From Psychrobacter immobilis (lineage in GTDB: Bacteria; Pseudomonadota; Gammaproteobacteria; Pseudomonadales; Moraxellaceae): DNA of 64,000 nt. The stretch is taken from assembly GCF_904846185.1 (NCBI RefSeq), contig NZ_CAJGZQ010000021.1:1-64000 (forward strand), given 5' to 3'. Position numbers and translations under genes: made by a program. Every line of letters begins with the position of its first letter. The first letter of the stretch is position 1. Shown piece after piece: positions 16,933 through 26,335 of the stretch. The notes under the pieces are model-generated. The model was given only the letters and a program-made list of their open reading frames with translations. It searched no databases and was not told where the DNA came from.

Positions 16933-18693
16933 TCACTGCATTTTATGACGGCCAAATAAGCGACGCTTTCGCTTTGATTCATCACTTTTAACAGTCGGTT
17001 GTAAACGTTCAATGTACTCAATCAGCTCCTGATTGGTAAGCGCCGTGACCACCTCACGCTTATTAAGTGTGCGCAATTTGCTATCTGCCTTTACCGGCAG
17101 GTCTTTATAACGAAACGGCGTATGTGCGCTCTCGGCATCAGGCAGATGAGTCGGATCAACCTCGTCCTTTATCGCAATATCATGACCGAGCGCCTGACAG
17201 ACACGTAGACCACTACGTACGCCATCTTCATGAAAACCATTAAACCAATAGGCACCGCAAAAATGTGTGTGCATGTCGTTACCAGAGATACTCGACCATC
17301 TGCTTTGCGCCTCAATCATCGCTTTATCAAACACAGGATGGCTATAATCGATGCGCTTAATGACGTGCTTATCATCAACATTTTCACGAACGGTTTCTGG
17401 ATTCAGCGTAACCAAATAATTGTGCTTTTTGGTCAGGCGTTGCAAAATATTCATGTGATAAGTCAGCACTGGTTTTGCTGATGTTTGCGCTTTTTTAGTA
17501 TGGTTTTCAGTAGCTGATTGTCCTGATTGTCGCGCAGTTTTATTTGCGAGATTCTCATCAATCAGATAATTCCAGCTGGCCCATGCCAATGGCTTGTTCG
17601 GTAGGACACTGACATCGGTATGCAGTACGGCGGTATTTTTGGTAAAGCGAAAATGACTGAGTACCTCATGTTCATCCTTACTGGCGTCTGTTAAAATTTT
17701 GAGTGCGGTGTCTGCATGACAAGCAAAGATAACTTCGTCAAATACCAATTTTTCGTTTAAGCTTTCGATATTGCTATCAGTAATACTTTTATTTTTAACC
17801 GTCAATAATACTTGCTCACCATCGCGAACCACAGACTGTACGGGACTGTTTACTCTCACCTTACCGCCCGCTTTGATGAAGCGTGGAATCAACTTATTGA
17901 CGTACTGTTTTGAGCCACCTTTGATCGTAAACCACTGCGGACGATTAACTACATCGAGCAAGCCGTGATTGTCAAAGAACTGTGCAAAAAACACCAGTGG
18001 GAAGTCTTGTACTTCATGCAGACTGGTTGACCAAATGGCAGAAACCATTGGCAGAAAATAATTGTCTATAAACAGCTTGCCATAGCTTTTTTCTGTGAGA
18101 TAGCTGCCCAGTGTTTGCTCAGTAAAAATGCTAACATCTTGCCCGTTAGCACGTGCCATTTCGTAGTCTTGGCGTAGCTGCTTGATATGCTTATTGAACT
18201 GTAAAATATCTTTGATAAATTGCCAAAACTTTGGATTAAAGACATTCTTACGCTGCGATAATAAAGTATTGAGCGTATGACCGTTGTATTCAAACTTACG
18301 AGCCGTGTTTTTCACAGAAAAGCTCATATCTGTTGCTTGAAACGGCACTTGCAACTCATGTAGCAACCGGAAAAAATTGGGGTAAGTACGTTCGTTAAAA
18401 ACAATAAACCCTGTATCTATCGCACTGCTTTCTGTCTTGCCACTCTTGGCTTTTTTGCCGTTTTGTAAGGTCACATCAATCGTGTTTACATGCCCACCGA
18501 TATAATCATTAGCCTCGAACACTGTCACTTCATGTTGCGCCACCAGATAATGAGCGCAAGTCAATCCTGATACACCTGAGCCAATGATAGCAATACGTTT
18601 TTTAGCTTGAGCGTCAGTCGTCTGTTTTGAGAGACTGCTAGCTTCATGAGAGACTGTCTCTATATTCTTACGTTTACGACGGTTAAACAGCAT
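16933..18693 (-). CDS. FAD-dependent oxidoreductase, COG2907-like
   Basis: A flavoprotein of the amine-oxidase/desaturase superfamily with a Rossmann GSGVSGLTCAHYL motif and the following acidic residue in VFEANDYIGGHVN. The C-terminal part has the FAD-closing segment GLRVCQALGHDIA. A 592-codon frame opens at 18711, but MLFNRRKRK at 18693 has AAAGGA eight bases upstream and is preferred. A basic N-terminus precedes the FAD domain. The relatives act, or are thought to act, on lipid acyl chains together with Cfa-like enzymes. It overlaps or abuts the DUF1365 gene and follows the SDR gene, so it is a core gene of the operon. Confidence 0.88.
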   Translation of the reverse strand: MLFNRRKRKNIETVSHEASSLSKQTTDAQAKKRIAIIGSGVSGLTCAHYLVAQHEVTVFEANDYIGGHVNTIDVTLQNGKKAKSGKTESSAIDTGFIVFNERTYPNFFRLLHELQVPFQATDMSFSVKNTARKFEYNGHTLNTLLSQRKNVFNPKFWQFIKDILQFNKHIKQLRQDYEMARANGQDVSIFTEQTLGSYLTEKSYGKLFIDNYFLPMVSAIWSTSLHEVQDFPLVFFAQFFDNHGLLDVVNRPQWFTIKGGSKQYVNKLIPRFIKAGGKVRVNSPVQSVVRDGEQVLLTVKNKSITDSNIESLNEKLVFDEVIFACHADTALKILTDASKDEHEVLSHFRFTKNTAVLHTDVSVLPNKPLAWASWNYLIDENLANKTARQSGQSATENHTKKAQTSAKPVLTYHMNILQRLTKKHNYLVTLNPETVRENVDDKHVIKRIDYSHPVFDKAMIEAQSRWSSISGNDMHTHFCGAYWFNGFHEDGVRSGLRVCQALGHDIAIKDEVDPTHLPDAESAHTPFRYKDLPVKADSKLRTLNKREVVTALTNQELIEYIERLQPTVKSDESKRKRRLFGRHKMQ

Positions 18694-18750
18694 TGATGCG
18701 TTCCTTTCCATATTTTTAGTAATTTGTTTTTAGCCGTTTTTCAATATAAG

Positions 18751-19488
18751 CTATTTTTTATTAATTTTTTCACTGACTTGCTGCCACACCAAATCTGGTA
18801 ACGTACCCAATACTTTTAGCGGTAAAGTGAGCTTTTTGGGAAATTCAATCACATCGTGACCACTCGCGATACCATCACGAATCGCTTTGCTTGCCTCCGC
18901 TGTTGTTTGGATAAAGGGCATGGGAAAATCGTTTTGCTTAGTCATTGGTGTCTCGACAAAACCAGGCACGACCAAGCTTACTGACACATCATGCGGTGCA
19001 AGGCTAATTTGCAAAGTTTTCATTAGGTAATGGATGGCAGCCTTTGAGCTGCCATAAGCTTCGGCACGAGCAAATGGCACATAAGCAGATGCTGAACCAA
19101 TGCCAACCAAGCGACCTTTTGAGGCGATTAGCTTTGGCAATATCCCTTCGATAGCATGTGACAACGTACCCATATTTACCGACATCACTTTCATAAACAA
19201 GGCGCTATCGAAGTTTGGCATGTCCAAATATTCGCACATGCCAGCGCCACAAATCGCCAAATCAACCTCTTCAATTTTTCCAAAAGCGTCGATAACTTTA
19301 TCCCGATCCATGAGATCTAAGTCAACTGTTTCTGCGCCTAGTGACTCAAGCTCAGCCAATGCCCTATCGTCTCGACCAACGGCATAGACATGATGACCGT
19401 CTAGTAGATAGTCTTTTGCCAATTGATTGCCAATACCAGACGTCGCGCCAGTAATAAGTATATGTAATTTCTTAGTAGAGTCAGTCAT
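18751..19488 (-). CDS. SDR family oxidoreductase
   Basis: Classical short-chain dehydrogenase: NAD(P)-binding TGATSGIG near residue 13-20 (from MTDSTKK), the CGAG segment, and the catalytic Ser/Tyr/Lys group with YGSSKAA. At 245 residues it has the normal length. The start chosen is MTDSTKK, preceded by AAAGGACGTTTACG; an upstream codon at 19536 would add 16 residues unlike the family. It is the first gene of the leftward operon SDR, FAD protein, DUF1365, Cfa-like, DUF2177. The substrate is unknown, but the setting points to a fatty-acyl or lipid intermediate. Confidence 0.88.
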   Translation of the reverse strand: MTDSTKKLHILITGATSGIGNQLAKDYLLDGHHVYAVGRDDRALAELESLGAETVDLDLMDRDKVIDAFGKIEEVDLAICGAGMCEYLDMPNFDSALFMKVMSVNMGTLSHAIEGILPKLIASKGRLVGIGSASAYVPFARAEAYGSSKAAIHYLMKTLQISLAPHDVSVSLVVPGFVETPMTKQNDFPMPFIQTTAEASKAIRDGIASGHDVIEFPKKLTLPLKVLGTLPDLVWQQVSEKINKK

Positions 19489-20029
19489 CGTAAACGTCCT
19501 TTTATGTGTGCTGATAGTACAAAATTCACCATGCATTTAGGTGCTAAATACTTGCTTATCATCTTTAGTCAGCTGATGGCATTAACCTTTTTTTATTAAG
19601 GTATCATCCATTTTATTTATTAAATCTAAACAATCATAGCGCACGGCTATCGATTTATTGTTGTGGTTTCGCAATCAATGCGTCTCTTAATTGACTGAAC
19701 CTGTCTACCCTCGCGCACTGGAAAGATTGCTCTTAGGTCTGTCGTTTTATGTTACTAGCCTTATAAGACAGCCTAATTACGGCATGCTACAATACTAAAA
19801 ATCAAAAATAGCTTTACATTAAAGGGCTGATTAATCAGCGTATTTATCATGAAAATATCCAACCTGTTAAAAGCGCTCGTCTTTATTAACGGTTATTTAT
19901 TTTCAAAAATCAACTTCCCTTGCGACAGTTTTTGAAACTGCCTGATATCGTGTCCTAATGACATCTCAAACGTTATACAATTAATGATAGTGCTTCACCA
20001 ATCCCACTCCACTATAAAAAGGATCTCTC
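19489..20029. other. Divergent region upstream of the lipid operon and aspC
   Basis: About 540 bp without a convincing gene. It should contain the promoters of the SDR gene (leftward) and aspC (rightward). I see no inverted repeat strong enough to name an operator and no RNA gene. Confidence 0.4.
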
Positions 20030-21232
20030 ATGAGCGAATTGCAACTCTCTGACCGCGTCAACAACATCAAGCCATCGCCTACGCTAGCGATTACCAATAA
20101 AGCCAAAGAGCTAAAAGCAGCTGGTAAAGACATTATCGGTCTGGGTGCGGGTGAACCTGATTTTGATACGCCAGAGCACATCAAAAAAGCAGCCATCGAT
20201 GCCATTAATGACGGTTTTACCAAATACACCGCTGTCGATGGTACGCCAGAGCTCAAAAAAGCCATCATTGAGAAGTTCAAACGTGATAACAACATCAGCT
20301 ATGAGCCCAATGAAATCCTGGTATCAGTCGGTGGTAAACAGTCATTTTTTAACCTTGCGCAAGCCTTTATCAATCCAGGTGATGAAGTCATCATTCCAGC
20401 ACCTTACTGGGTCAGCTATCCTGACATGGTCATCATTGCAGAAGGTGTGCCAGTCATCGTCAAATGCCCTGCTGAGCAAGATTTCAAAATCACCGCTGAG
20501 CAATTAGAAGACGCCATCACTGACAAAACTAAAATGCTGGTATTGAACAGCCCCTCTAACCCAACCGGTATGATTTATACGTTGGATGAGCTAAAAGCCA
20601 TCGCTGAAGTGCTGAAAAAGCACCCACAAGTTTATGTTGTTTCAGATGACATGTATGAGCACATCCGCTGGACGGGCGATAAGTTCTACAATATTCTGAA
20701 TGCCGCACCTGAGCTAAAAGATCGGGCAATTATTTTAAATGGCGTGTCAAAAGCATATGCGATGACTGGCTGGCGTATTGGTTACGCTGGTGGCCCTGCC
20801 AAGCTGATTGGGGCGATGAAAAAAGTACAATCACAGTCAACCTCATGCCCAACATCGATCAGCCAAGTTGCTGCCGAAGCCGCTATCAGTGGCGATCAAA
20901 GCGTGCTCACGCCGATGGTAGAAGCCTTTGAAAAGCGTTGTGATCTAGTCGTTGATGGTTTGAACGCGATTAAAGGTATTACCTGCCTGCGTCCTGATGG
21001 CGCTTTCTACGTATATCCTGACATCAAACCACTCATCAAAGCCGCTGGTCTGTCGTCATGTACTGAATTTTCAGCATGGTTGTTAGAGAAGGTTGGCGTC
21101 GCAGTGGTGCCTGGTGACGCCTTTGGTCTTGGTGGCTATATGCGCATCTCTTACGCGACTGATGAAGCAACGCTAAAAGATGCCTTATCACGTATCGAAA
21201 AAGCGGTTGCTGATCTAGACATTGCTGAATGA
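20030..21232 (+). CDS. aspC: Aspartate aminotransferase (subgroup I-gamma type)
   Basis: PLP enzyme interconverting aspartate/2-oxoglutarate and oxaloacetate/glutamate. The 400 residues carry GLGAGEPDFDTP (39-48), NSPSNPTG at 173-180, the Tyr/Asp of VSDDMYEHI, and the Schiff-base lysine 241 in NGVSKAYAMTGWRIGYAGG. This motif set matches the thermophile/Rhizobium-like AspC branch, whose members can also accept other substrates such as prephenate. The ribosome binding site AAAGGA precedes the ATG. A terminator follows. Confidence 0.92.
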   Translation: MSELQLSDRVNNIKPSPTLAITNKAKELKAAGKDIIGLGAGEPDFDTPEHIKKAAIDAINDGFTKYTAVDGTPELKKAIIEKFKRDNNISYEPNEILVSVGGKQSFFNLAQAFINPGDEVIIPAPYWVSYPDMVIIAEGVPVIVKCPAEQDFKITAEQLEDAITDKTKMLVLNSPSNPTGMIYTLDELKAIAEVLKKHPQVYVVSDDMYEHIRWTGDKFYNILNAAPELKDRAIILNGVSKAYAMTGWRIGYAGGPAKLIGAMKKVQSQSTSCPTSISQVAAEAAISGDQSVLTPMVEAFEKRCDLVVDGLNAIKGITCLRPDGAFYVYPDIKPLIKAAGLSSCTEFSAWLLEKVGVAVVPGDAFGLGGYMRISYATDEATLKDALSRIEKAVADLDIAE

Positions 21233-21298
21233 TAAATAAACAGCCACTGTCTTAAAATTACTACGCTTAAGTATGTGCTTAAACATGCGCTTATAAAC

Positions 21299-21335
21299 GA
21301 AGACGCCACCTATCATCTATGTGGCGTCTTTTTTA
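21299..21335 (+). terminator. Terminator of aspC
   Basis: Stem AAGACGCCAC / GTGGCGTCTT with an 11-base loop followed by six T. Confidence 0.9.
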
Positions 21336-21432
21336 TTTATCTCATGATTGGGAGTTTTTTTGGCAAAAAACCTCAAAAAATGCCTTATCCCCTTATTAAA
21401 ACAATTATCTTTGATAATTATGCAAAAAAGGC

Positions 21433-21460
21433 TTGACGTATTTTTTATTTTTGCTAGAAT
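21433..21460 (+). promoter_or_regulatory. Sigma-70 promoter of tRNA-Asn
   Basis: A -35 box TTGACG (21433-21438) and a -10 box TAGAAT (21455-21460) are 16 bases apart, with an extended -10 TGC just before. It lies about 70 bases upstream of the tRNA. Confidence 0.75.
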
Positions 21461-21532
21461 ACGCCCCACTTAGCAAGAACTCGTTAGAGACTTCTAAGGC
21501 TCGTTGTAAGGTTTTAAACACTTGCAGCTTAT

Positions 21533-21608
21533 TCTCCAATAGCTCAGTTGGTAGAGCAACGGACTGTTAATCCGTGTGTCCCTGGTTCGAGCCCAGGTTG
21601 GAGAGCCA
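21533..21608 (+). tRNA. tRNA-Asn (anticodon GTT)
   Basis: The 76-nt cloverleaf has a 7-bp acceptor stem TCTCCAA / TTGGAGA, D-stem GCTC/GAGC, an anticodon stem ACGGA/TCCGT around loop CTGTTAA (anticodon GTT), T-arm CCTGG TTCGAGC CCAGG, discriminator G and an encoded CCA end. Confidence 0.97.
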
Positions 21609-21661
21609 CATTTTAGTTGTAAATTTCTTGAATTATTTTTGATTCAATTATGGCATTTGCC

Positions 21662-21693
21662 AAAACCCTCATCTCTTTGATGAGGGTTTTTTT
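21662..21693 (+). terminator. Terminator after tRNA-Asn
   Basis: Stem AAACCCTCATC / GATGAGGGTTT with a short loop and a T run. Confidence 0.85.
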
Positions 21694-21867
21694 ATGGCTA
21701 CTATTTTTATTGGCATGAAGAAACTTATATAAAGCTCAGTAGAAAAATAAGTAGCCAACGATATAACAACCATTACCTTGCTGTCCTAACAGTTTTTATT
21801 TCAGCACAACGTATGCAGCTGAAATAAAAACTGTTAAAGAAGTTAGCATTTAAAGTAAGGAAAATAA

Positions 21868-22680
21868 TTAAGGTAGGAAAATTGAGATATGAGCTTGCTC
21901 TTTGTTTTCTTGAATCACATTGTCGTATGCTGACAGCTGCTCATTAGAGAAACTATTGGTAAACTGCCACATGGTCGCAAATATCGCGGTCAACAACACT
22001 GCCATGACCGTAAGTATGACCCATAGTGGCGTTTCGCTCGTGAGCGTGTGTTTGATTTGGTCGGGTATCGCCCAAAAAGGCGAAAACTCGTTCTTATTAC
22101 CCCGTAGATGCTCAATTTCATCCCCTAAGCGTGAGATAAGATAACGAATTTTCTCGGGTGCTTCTAAACGATACTTCCCTTGAAAGCCAAGTAGCATCGC
22201 ATAGTGATAGACCTCCAGAGCAGGCAGACGCCTCTCTCCTTGCTCGCGTAGCCCATCTAAACGCTCAAAGAACTCATTACCAGCAATTTGTGAGCCAAAT
22301 AAATCCAACTGCAAAGGATTTAGCTCCCAAGCATCTTTGAGAGTTTGAAACTCGGGCTCTTGCGAGGTCATGATGGTCTCATCAATCAACGCACAATACG
22401 CATACTTAGCTTCATGGATATCTTCTGAAAGAAATCCTTTTTTGCGCGCATTCATCTCGAACTTGTCTAAAAAATCATATATTTTTTGACGAAACTGTCG
22501 CGGCTCAGTGCTGAAATAATGATTACGCAATAAAAATACCAAATAAAAGCCGTCATACATGATATCTACCAGCGACTGACTACTGATACGCTTATCTAGA
22601 CCAGTTGCTGAGACCTTTGAAGCCACCTCGCCTGAATCTAACAACGAAGGTGCAGAACCCATTGAATTATTCCCTGACAT
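21868..22680 (-). CDS. tssL: T6SS membrane-complex protein TssL (DotU/IcmH-like)
   Basis: TssL forms the inner-membrane part of the T6SS with TssM. It has the DotU cytoplasmic domain (about 35-210), including AKYAYCALIDETIMTS and the NPLQLDLFGSQIAGNEFFERL segment, then one membrane helix at about 218-240 and a short periplasmic tail without a peptidoglycan-binding domain. Length (270) is normal for a short TssL. ATG with a TAGGA site. It follows tssK after a 114-bp gap holding a MITE-end hairpin. Confidence 0.95.
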   Translation of the reverse strand: MSGNNSMGSAPSLLDSGEVASKVSATGLDKRISSQSLVDIMYDGFYLVFLLRNHYFSTEPRQFRQKIYDFLDKFEMNARKKGFLSEDIHEAKYAYCALIDETIMTSQEPEFQTLKDAWELNPLQLDLFGSQIAGNEFFERLDGLREQGERRLPALEVYHYAMLLGFQGKYRLEAPEKIRYLISRLGDEIEHLRGNKNEFSPFWAIPDQIKHTLTSETPLWVILTVMAVLLTAIFATMWQFTNSFSNEQLSAYDNVIQENKEQAHISIFLP

Positions 22681-22716
22681 GATTATTCCTAATGCTTATT
22701 ATTTCAAATACTATTG

Positions 22717-22748
22717 AGGGCGTGTCCTCAAAATGAGGGCGCGCCCTA
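22717..22748. repeat. Two MITE ends fused into a hairpin between tssK and tssL
   Basis: The left end AGGGCGTGTCCTCA and a right end TGAGGGCGCGCCCT lie only three bases apart, giving a strong inverted repeat. It looks like a MITE that has lost its middle. It sits in the tssK-tssL intergenic gap. Confidence 0.75.
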
Positions 22749-22794
22749 GTGCATACTCATCTTGCAACCTCAGCACCTCTATAGACAAAAAGAA

Positions 22795-24141
22795 CTACTG
22801 TACGATAGCCATCAGCTCTATTTTTAAATCATCAAAGCCATTTGGCACATAAATACAGATAGATTCAGATTTGAGCATTTCGTCATATAGCTCGCCTACT
22901 GGTTCGATGGTGAAATAGCTAAAGCCTGGTCTCACTGGTATCGCACTGGGTACTTGGCTGACATGTGAAATAGAAGAGCCTGGCAGCGCTGACAACACAC
23001 GTTTCTCTACTGAGTCAGGCGTCGCAATTTTAAATCGGCGTGGTACGATATCGATGAGCTCGTGCATCGGCAATGATGAGCTAACAGACAGATACAGCTG
23101 TGAGCCACGTGTGATCTTGTCACTACTTAGCTCGCCTGTATAATAAGATGGCTTATTTTGACGTAATGGAATCGAGATAAAGTTACTGGCAATGACAGTA
23201 TTGAGTAGCTCACGAATGATTAAAATGATACTGACAAATGAGTCATTGGCATTATCGTGATGATAAGAAGGTAAGTCGCCCACCTTATATAATGAGCTAA
23301 AAGTAGCCAATTGGCTGGCGACATTTAATAATGCTTCATAAAGGCGTTCTGGATGTAGTTTGGCATTATTATATAAATGACTGAGCTGAGAGTATGCGGT
23401 ATTTAGCGTATGCAATAGCCAAAAAGAGGCAATATCCGAGGAGCGAAACTCCAGTAAGTCATTGTTTGACTGACGATGATGGTCATACAGCGACGTAGAC
23501 TTGGTATTAATCATCGTCATCAAACGATATACGTGACCAATAAGCGCAGGGTTACTCGTAATATGCACACTTGGGACGATATAATCATCATCGACTTGAT
23601 AGACGCCTTGAGTGGTACGCACGAGCTTGGCTACCAATAAGGACACGGTATCTTGGCTAGGCGCTTGCGCAGAATGACTTAATTGCAAACTTGGCGACAG
23701 TTTAATCACGTCAATGACTGCTTCAGCCGCTTGGCTATATAGGTCTTGTGCCTCAATAGCACCCCTTACATAGCGTGCTGGATTGTCACTACGATCCGTC
23801 TGTATATTGCTGCCGCCACTATGGACAATCTCTAAACTCAAAAATACGAAAATTTCATCGCCATTGTCTTGGGTATCTAAGGTAATGGCTTTGGGTAAGG
23901 TGTCAGTACGAGGCGCATGATATATCGTACCATCGGGCAATACCGCATAAATACTTTGAAAGCTTAGTAAATTGCTTTCCAAAAGTTGCTTATCAATCTG
24001 AACATCAGATACGCCATAAGCATAAGGATGCACCAGCATCATACTCAAAGCTCGTTGCGAGTCATGATAAGTGTCTTGAATCTGAAAATGTTGGGGTCGC
24101 AAAAACAACCCTTCTCCCCATAATACCCTGTGTTTACTCAA
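22795..24141 (-). CDS. tssK: T6SS baseplate-membrane connector TssK
   Basis: TssK links the T6SS baseplate to the TssJLM membrane complex. The N-terminus VLWGEGLFLRPQHFQIQDTYHDSQ is the family signature, and the C-terminal SYFTIEPVGELYDEML segment also fits. At 448 residues the length is normal. ATG start. It lies between the TssJ-like gene (9-bp gap) and tssL, in the order lipoprotein, tssK, tssL that is common in T6SS loci. Confidence 0.95.
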   Translation of the reverse strand: MSKHRVLWGEGLFLRPQHFQIQDTYHDSQRALSMMLVHPYAYGVSDVQIDKQLLESNLLSFQSIYAVLPDGTIYHAPRTDTLPKAITLDTQDNGDEIFVFLSLEIVHSGGSNIQTDRSDNPARYVRGAIEAQDLYSQAAEAVIDVIKLSPSLQLSHSAQAPSQDTVSLLVAKLVRTTQGVYQVDDDYIVPSVHITSNPALIGHVYRLMTMINTKSTSLYDHHRQSNNDLLEFRSSDIASFWLLHTLNTAYSQLSHLYNNAKLHPERLYEALLNVASQLATFSSLYKVGDLPSYHHDNANDSFVSIILIIRELLNTVIASNFISIPLRQNKPSYYTGELSSDKITRGSQLYLSVSSSLPMHELIDIVPRRFKIATPDSVEKRVLSALPGSSISHVSQVPSAIPVRPGFSYFTIEPVGELYDEMLKSESICIYVPNGFDDLKIELMAIVQ

Positions 24142-24150
24142 GACAATCTC

Positions 24151-24837
24151 CTAAGAACAGCTGACTAGTGGCTGCTGATAATATTTAAGTTTGGTGGTAA
24201 ATGTAGGTGCCAGTGCTGGGTCAACACCTTCAGTAATGCTGACATCGCATCCACCAATATTGATCGCCAGTGGCGTATCAAAATTGAGACTGGCAAGTGG
24301 GATAAGAAACTGTGAACGTTTTTTGGTATATCTCAGCCCCACTTTAATAGCGATAAAGCGCGCGTCTTGCGGAATGTTCACGGTCAGACTGCTCTCACGA
24401 TTTGGGATAATACTGATTTCTTTGGCAGCTAGCGCTTCAATATCCGTAAACTGACTCTCCTCCTCCAAAAATGCGATATAGGCAGTACTTGCTGTGCCTA
24501 CTTTGGTACGCCCTGCATTGGCATTAGTGGTGGGTTTGATATTTAGAGTAATCTGCTGACGCTTCAGTTTTTCTTGCAATGCTTGCTGCTCAGCACTCAT
24601 GGTCGCCAGCTGCTGTTGCTGCAGCTCTAGCTGTGCTTTTAGACTTTGCAGATCAGCACTATTTTTGCCATCATCAACGATATGGCTCATGGCATCTATA
24701 GTAGGAGGCTCGCCTGCCAATGCCGATACCTTGTCATTTGACTTGCTCAATCTATCAGTGCTGCATCCGGCGATCGCACCACTTAGCAAGCAAGTGGCGG
24801 CGATTAATGATACTGGCAATGTCATACATTTATTCAT
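24151..24837 (-). CDS. TssJ-like T6SS lipoprotein with coiled-coil insert
   Basis: A signal peptide with lipobox IAGC makes Cys25 the lipidation site. Residues about 58-95 are a Gln/Leu-rich coiled coil, which ordinary TssJ lacks. From about 110 the sequence has the TssJ-like beta pattern, with AREIS-type and ARFIAIKVGLRYTKKRSQFLIPL segments resembling the TssJ run before its conserved Arg/Trp strand. TssJ is the outer-membrane lipoprotein that binds TssM. The place just upstream of tssK supports the call; Acinetobacter T6SS loci are reported to lack a clear TssJ, so homology should be checked by structure. Confidence 0.65.
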   Translation of the reverse strand: MNKCMTLPVSLIAATCLLSGAIAGCSTDRLSKSNDKVSALAGEPPTIDAMSHIVDDGKNSADLQSLKAQLELQQQQLATMSAEQQALQEKLKRQQITLNIKPTTNANAGRTKVGTASTAYIAFLEEESQFTDIEALAAKEISIIPNRESSLTVNIPQDARFIAIKVGLRYTKKRSQFLIPLASLNFDTPLAINIGGCDVSITEGVDPALAPTFTTKLKYYQQPLVSCS

Positions 24838-24868
24838 ACTTTCAGTTTACCTTAGCTTTTTATTATCA

Positions 24869-25924
24869 TTATTGACTGGTCAAAATCTCAGCCATTTCTG
24901 GGCGACCGAGCACGCCTTTTTTGCGCAGCTCGACATGCCCAAGATCCATCATGCGCCAATCACCACCCCACACAAGTCCGGCAGACTTGGCTACTTTACC
25001 ATATAATTTATAGCCTCGCATTGCCCAAGGATCCTTTTCGCTTATGACAATTTTACCATTTCTAATAAAGGCGCTATCGCCCGCCAAACCAAACTGATGA
25101 TAGCTCTTGTATGATCCTGCCTTCGTTACATGAGTGCCTTTTTTCAATAGTCTTGCTTGCCTTGCAGGGCTACGATAGCCTTCTAGCAGCACCATGTCAT
25201 AGCCATATTGGTCACTCATTACTTTATACACAGTCAACAGCCGTTGAACAAAATCCGAGTTCATTTTTTGCCAATTACGGTCAGCATTTTTGATATTGAT
25301 ATGACCGTTGTTTAGATGTGTAGCCAACATGTCACCTGAATAGCCAGTGCTATGATCTTGCGTGTTTAAGTCAGACAAATCAGGCTCAGGGAGCATTAGT
25401 GGTCTATCAATCTGAGGTATATTTGTCTGATTATCCGGCCAATAGCCTTCCTCTGTCTTGTCAGCTTGGTAGCTTGCAACCTCGGCTTCTAGTTCAGCAA
25501 ACAGCTCCTCTGGCGGAGGCGACGGCGGACGCAGACGCTCTCCTATGAGTAGTTGACTGATTTGCAGATTTGTCGTGCTAGCCACGGTATCGTTGGCATG
25601 ATAAACCTCCAGAGAATGATTGGTAATCAGGGCATAACACAATCCAACCGTTGCCATGACAATCAAAAAAGACAATGCCGATATCACTGGAATACGAGAA
25701 ACATCTATATCCGAAATAAAACGAATAAACTGCTTGATACGATAATGAAATACCTTCTTTGGTGTCTTTATTGATGGACGCTTGAATTTTAGGCTAGGCA
25801 ATCGATGAAAAAACACCATTACCTTATCTAATAGTCGCCCACATAGCTGCCGATCAAAAAGCATGACCATCATGAGGATAGAGAGCAATGTAAAGACCGA
25901 TACAGTCAAGTAAATCATAGGCAA
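24869..25924 (-). CDS. tagX: TagX-like peptidoglycan hydrolase of the T6SS (M15 peptidase fold)
   Basis: The C-terminal domain (about 205-345) is an M15/VanY-type peptidase with metal ligands His276 and Asp283 in SYHQFGLAGD and His330 in DLGHVEL; GYRS at 249-252 is also typical. Two membrane helices (about 3-22 and 80-102) and a Pro/Glu-rich linker precede it, placing the enzyme in the periplasm. In Acinetobacter, TagX is an L,D-endopeptidase encoded in the T6SS locus, thought to open the cell wall so the apparatus can cross it. The architecture and location here match. It is the first gene of the leftward T6SS operon. Confidence 0.85.
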   Translation of the reverse strand: MPMIYLTVSVFTLLSILMMVMLFDRQLCGRLLDKVMVFFHRLPSLKFKRPSIKTPKKVFHYRIKQFIRFISDIDVSRIPVISALSFLIVMATVGLCYALITNHSLEVYHANDTVASTTNLQISQLLIGERLRPPSPPPEELFAELEAEVASYQADKTEEGYWPDNQTNIPQIDRPLMLPEPDLSDLNTQDHSTGYSGDMLATHLNNGHINIKNADRNWQKMNSDFVQRLLTVYKVMSDQYGYDMVLLEGYRSPARQARLLKKGTHVTKAGSYKSYHQFGLAGDSAFIRNGKIVISEKDPWAMRGYKLYGKVAKSAGLVWGGDWRMMDLGHVELRKKGVLGRPEMAEILTSQ

Positions 25925-26335
25925 GAGTCAGCGACAGTTGAGACGATAAAAACAAAATAATAATAAACAGGCGTTGATAATTACGATTTCGTCAGTATTA
26001 TATAGACAAATCATCTCCTTTTAAAATAAAGCTAACTTAATTACACTAATTTTTATTTATTCCTATCCATTAGCTTATCTACAGACAACTTAAAAATACT
26101 ATTTCATTATAAAAATTTACTTAATAATGCCTAAAACCCTCACTAGTTATCGATTTTATAGTTTAACAATATTTTCAAAGCGATTCCTATCATTACAACC
26201 GAATTATAAAAAAGACAAATAAAGTTAACTAGTATAGTAAAAACAAGATTATAAACATCATAAAATTTGGATCGCAAAGCTTGTCTACATGGTGATAATT
26301 ATAATAAAAACCCAACAAATAGGGAGTTTAAATAA
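25925..26335. other. Divergent promoter region of the two T6SS operons
   Basis: A 411-bp, strongly AT-rich stretch between tagX (leftward) and the accessory gene at 26336 (rightward). It must contain both promoters. I see no clear inverted repeat, RNA or small gene; its base composition alone would suit silencing by an H-NS-like protein. Confidence 0.4.
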
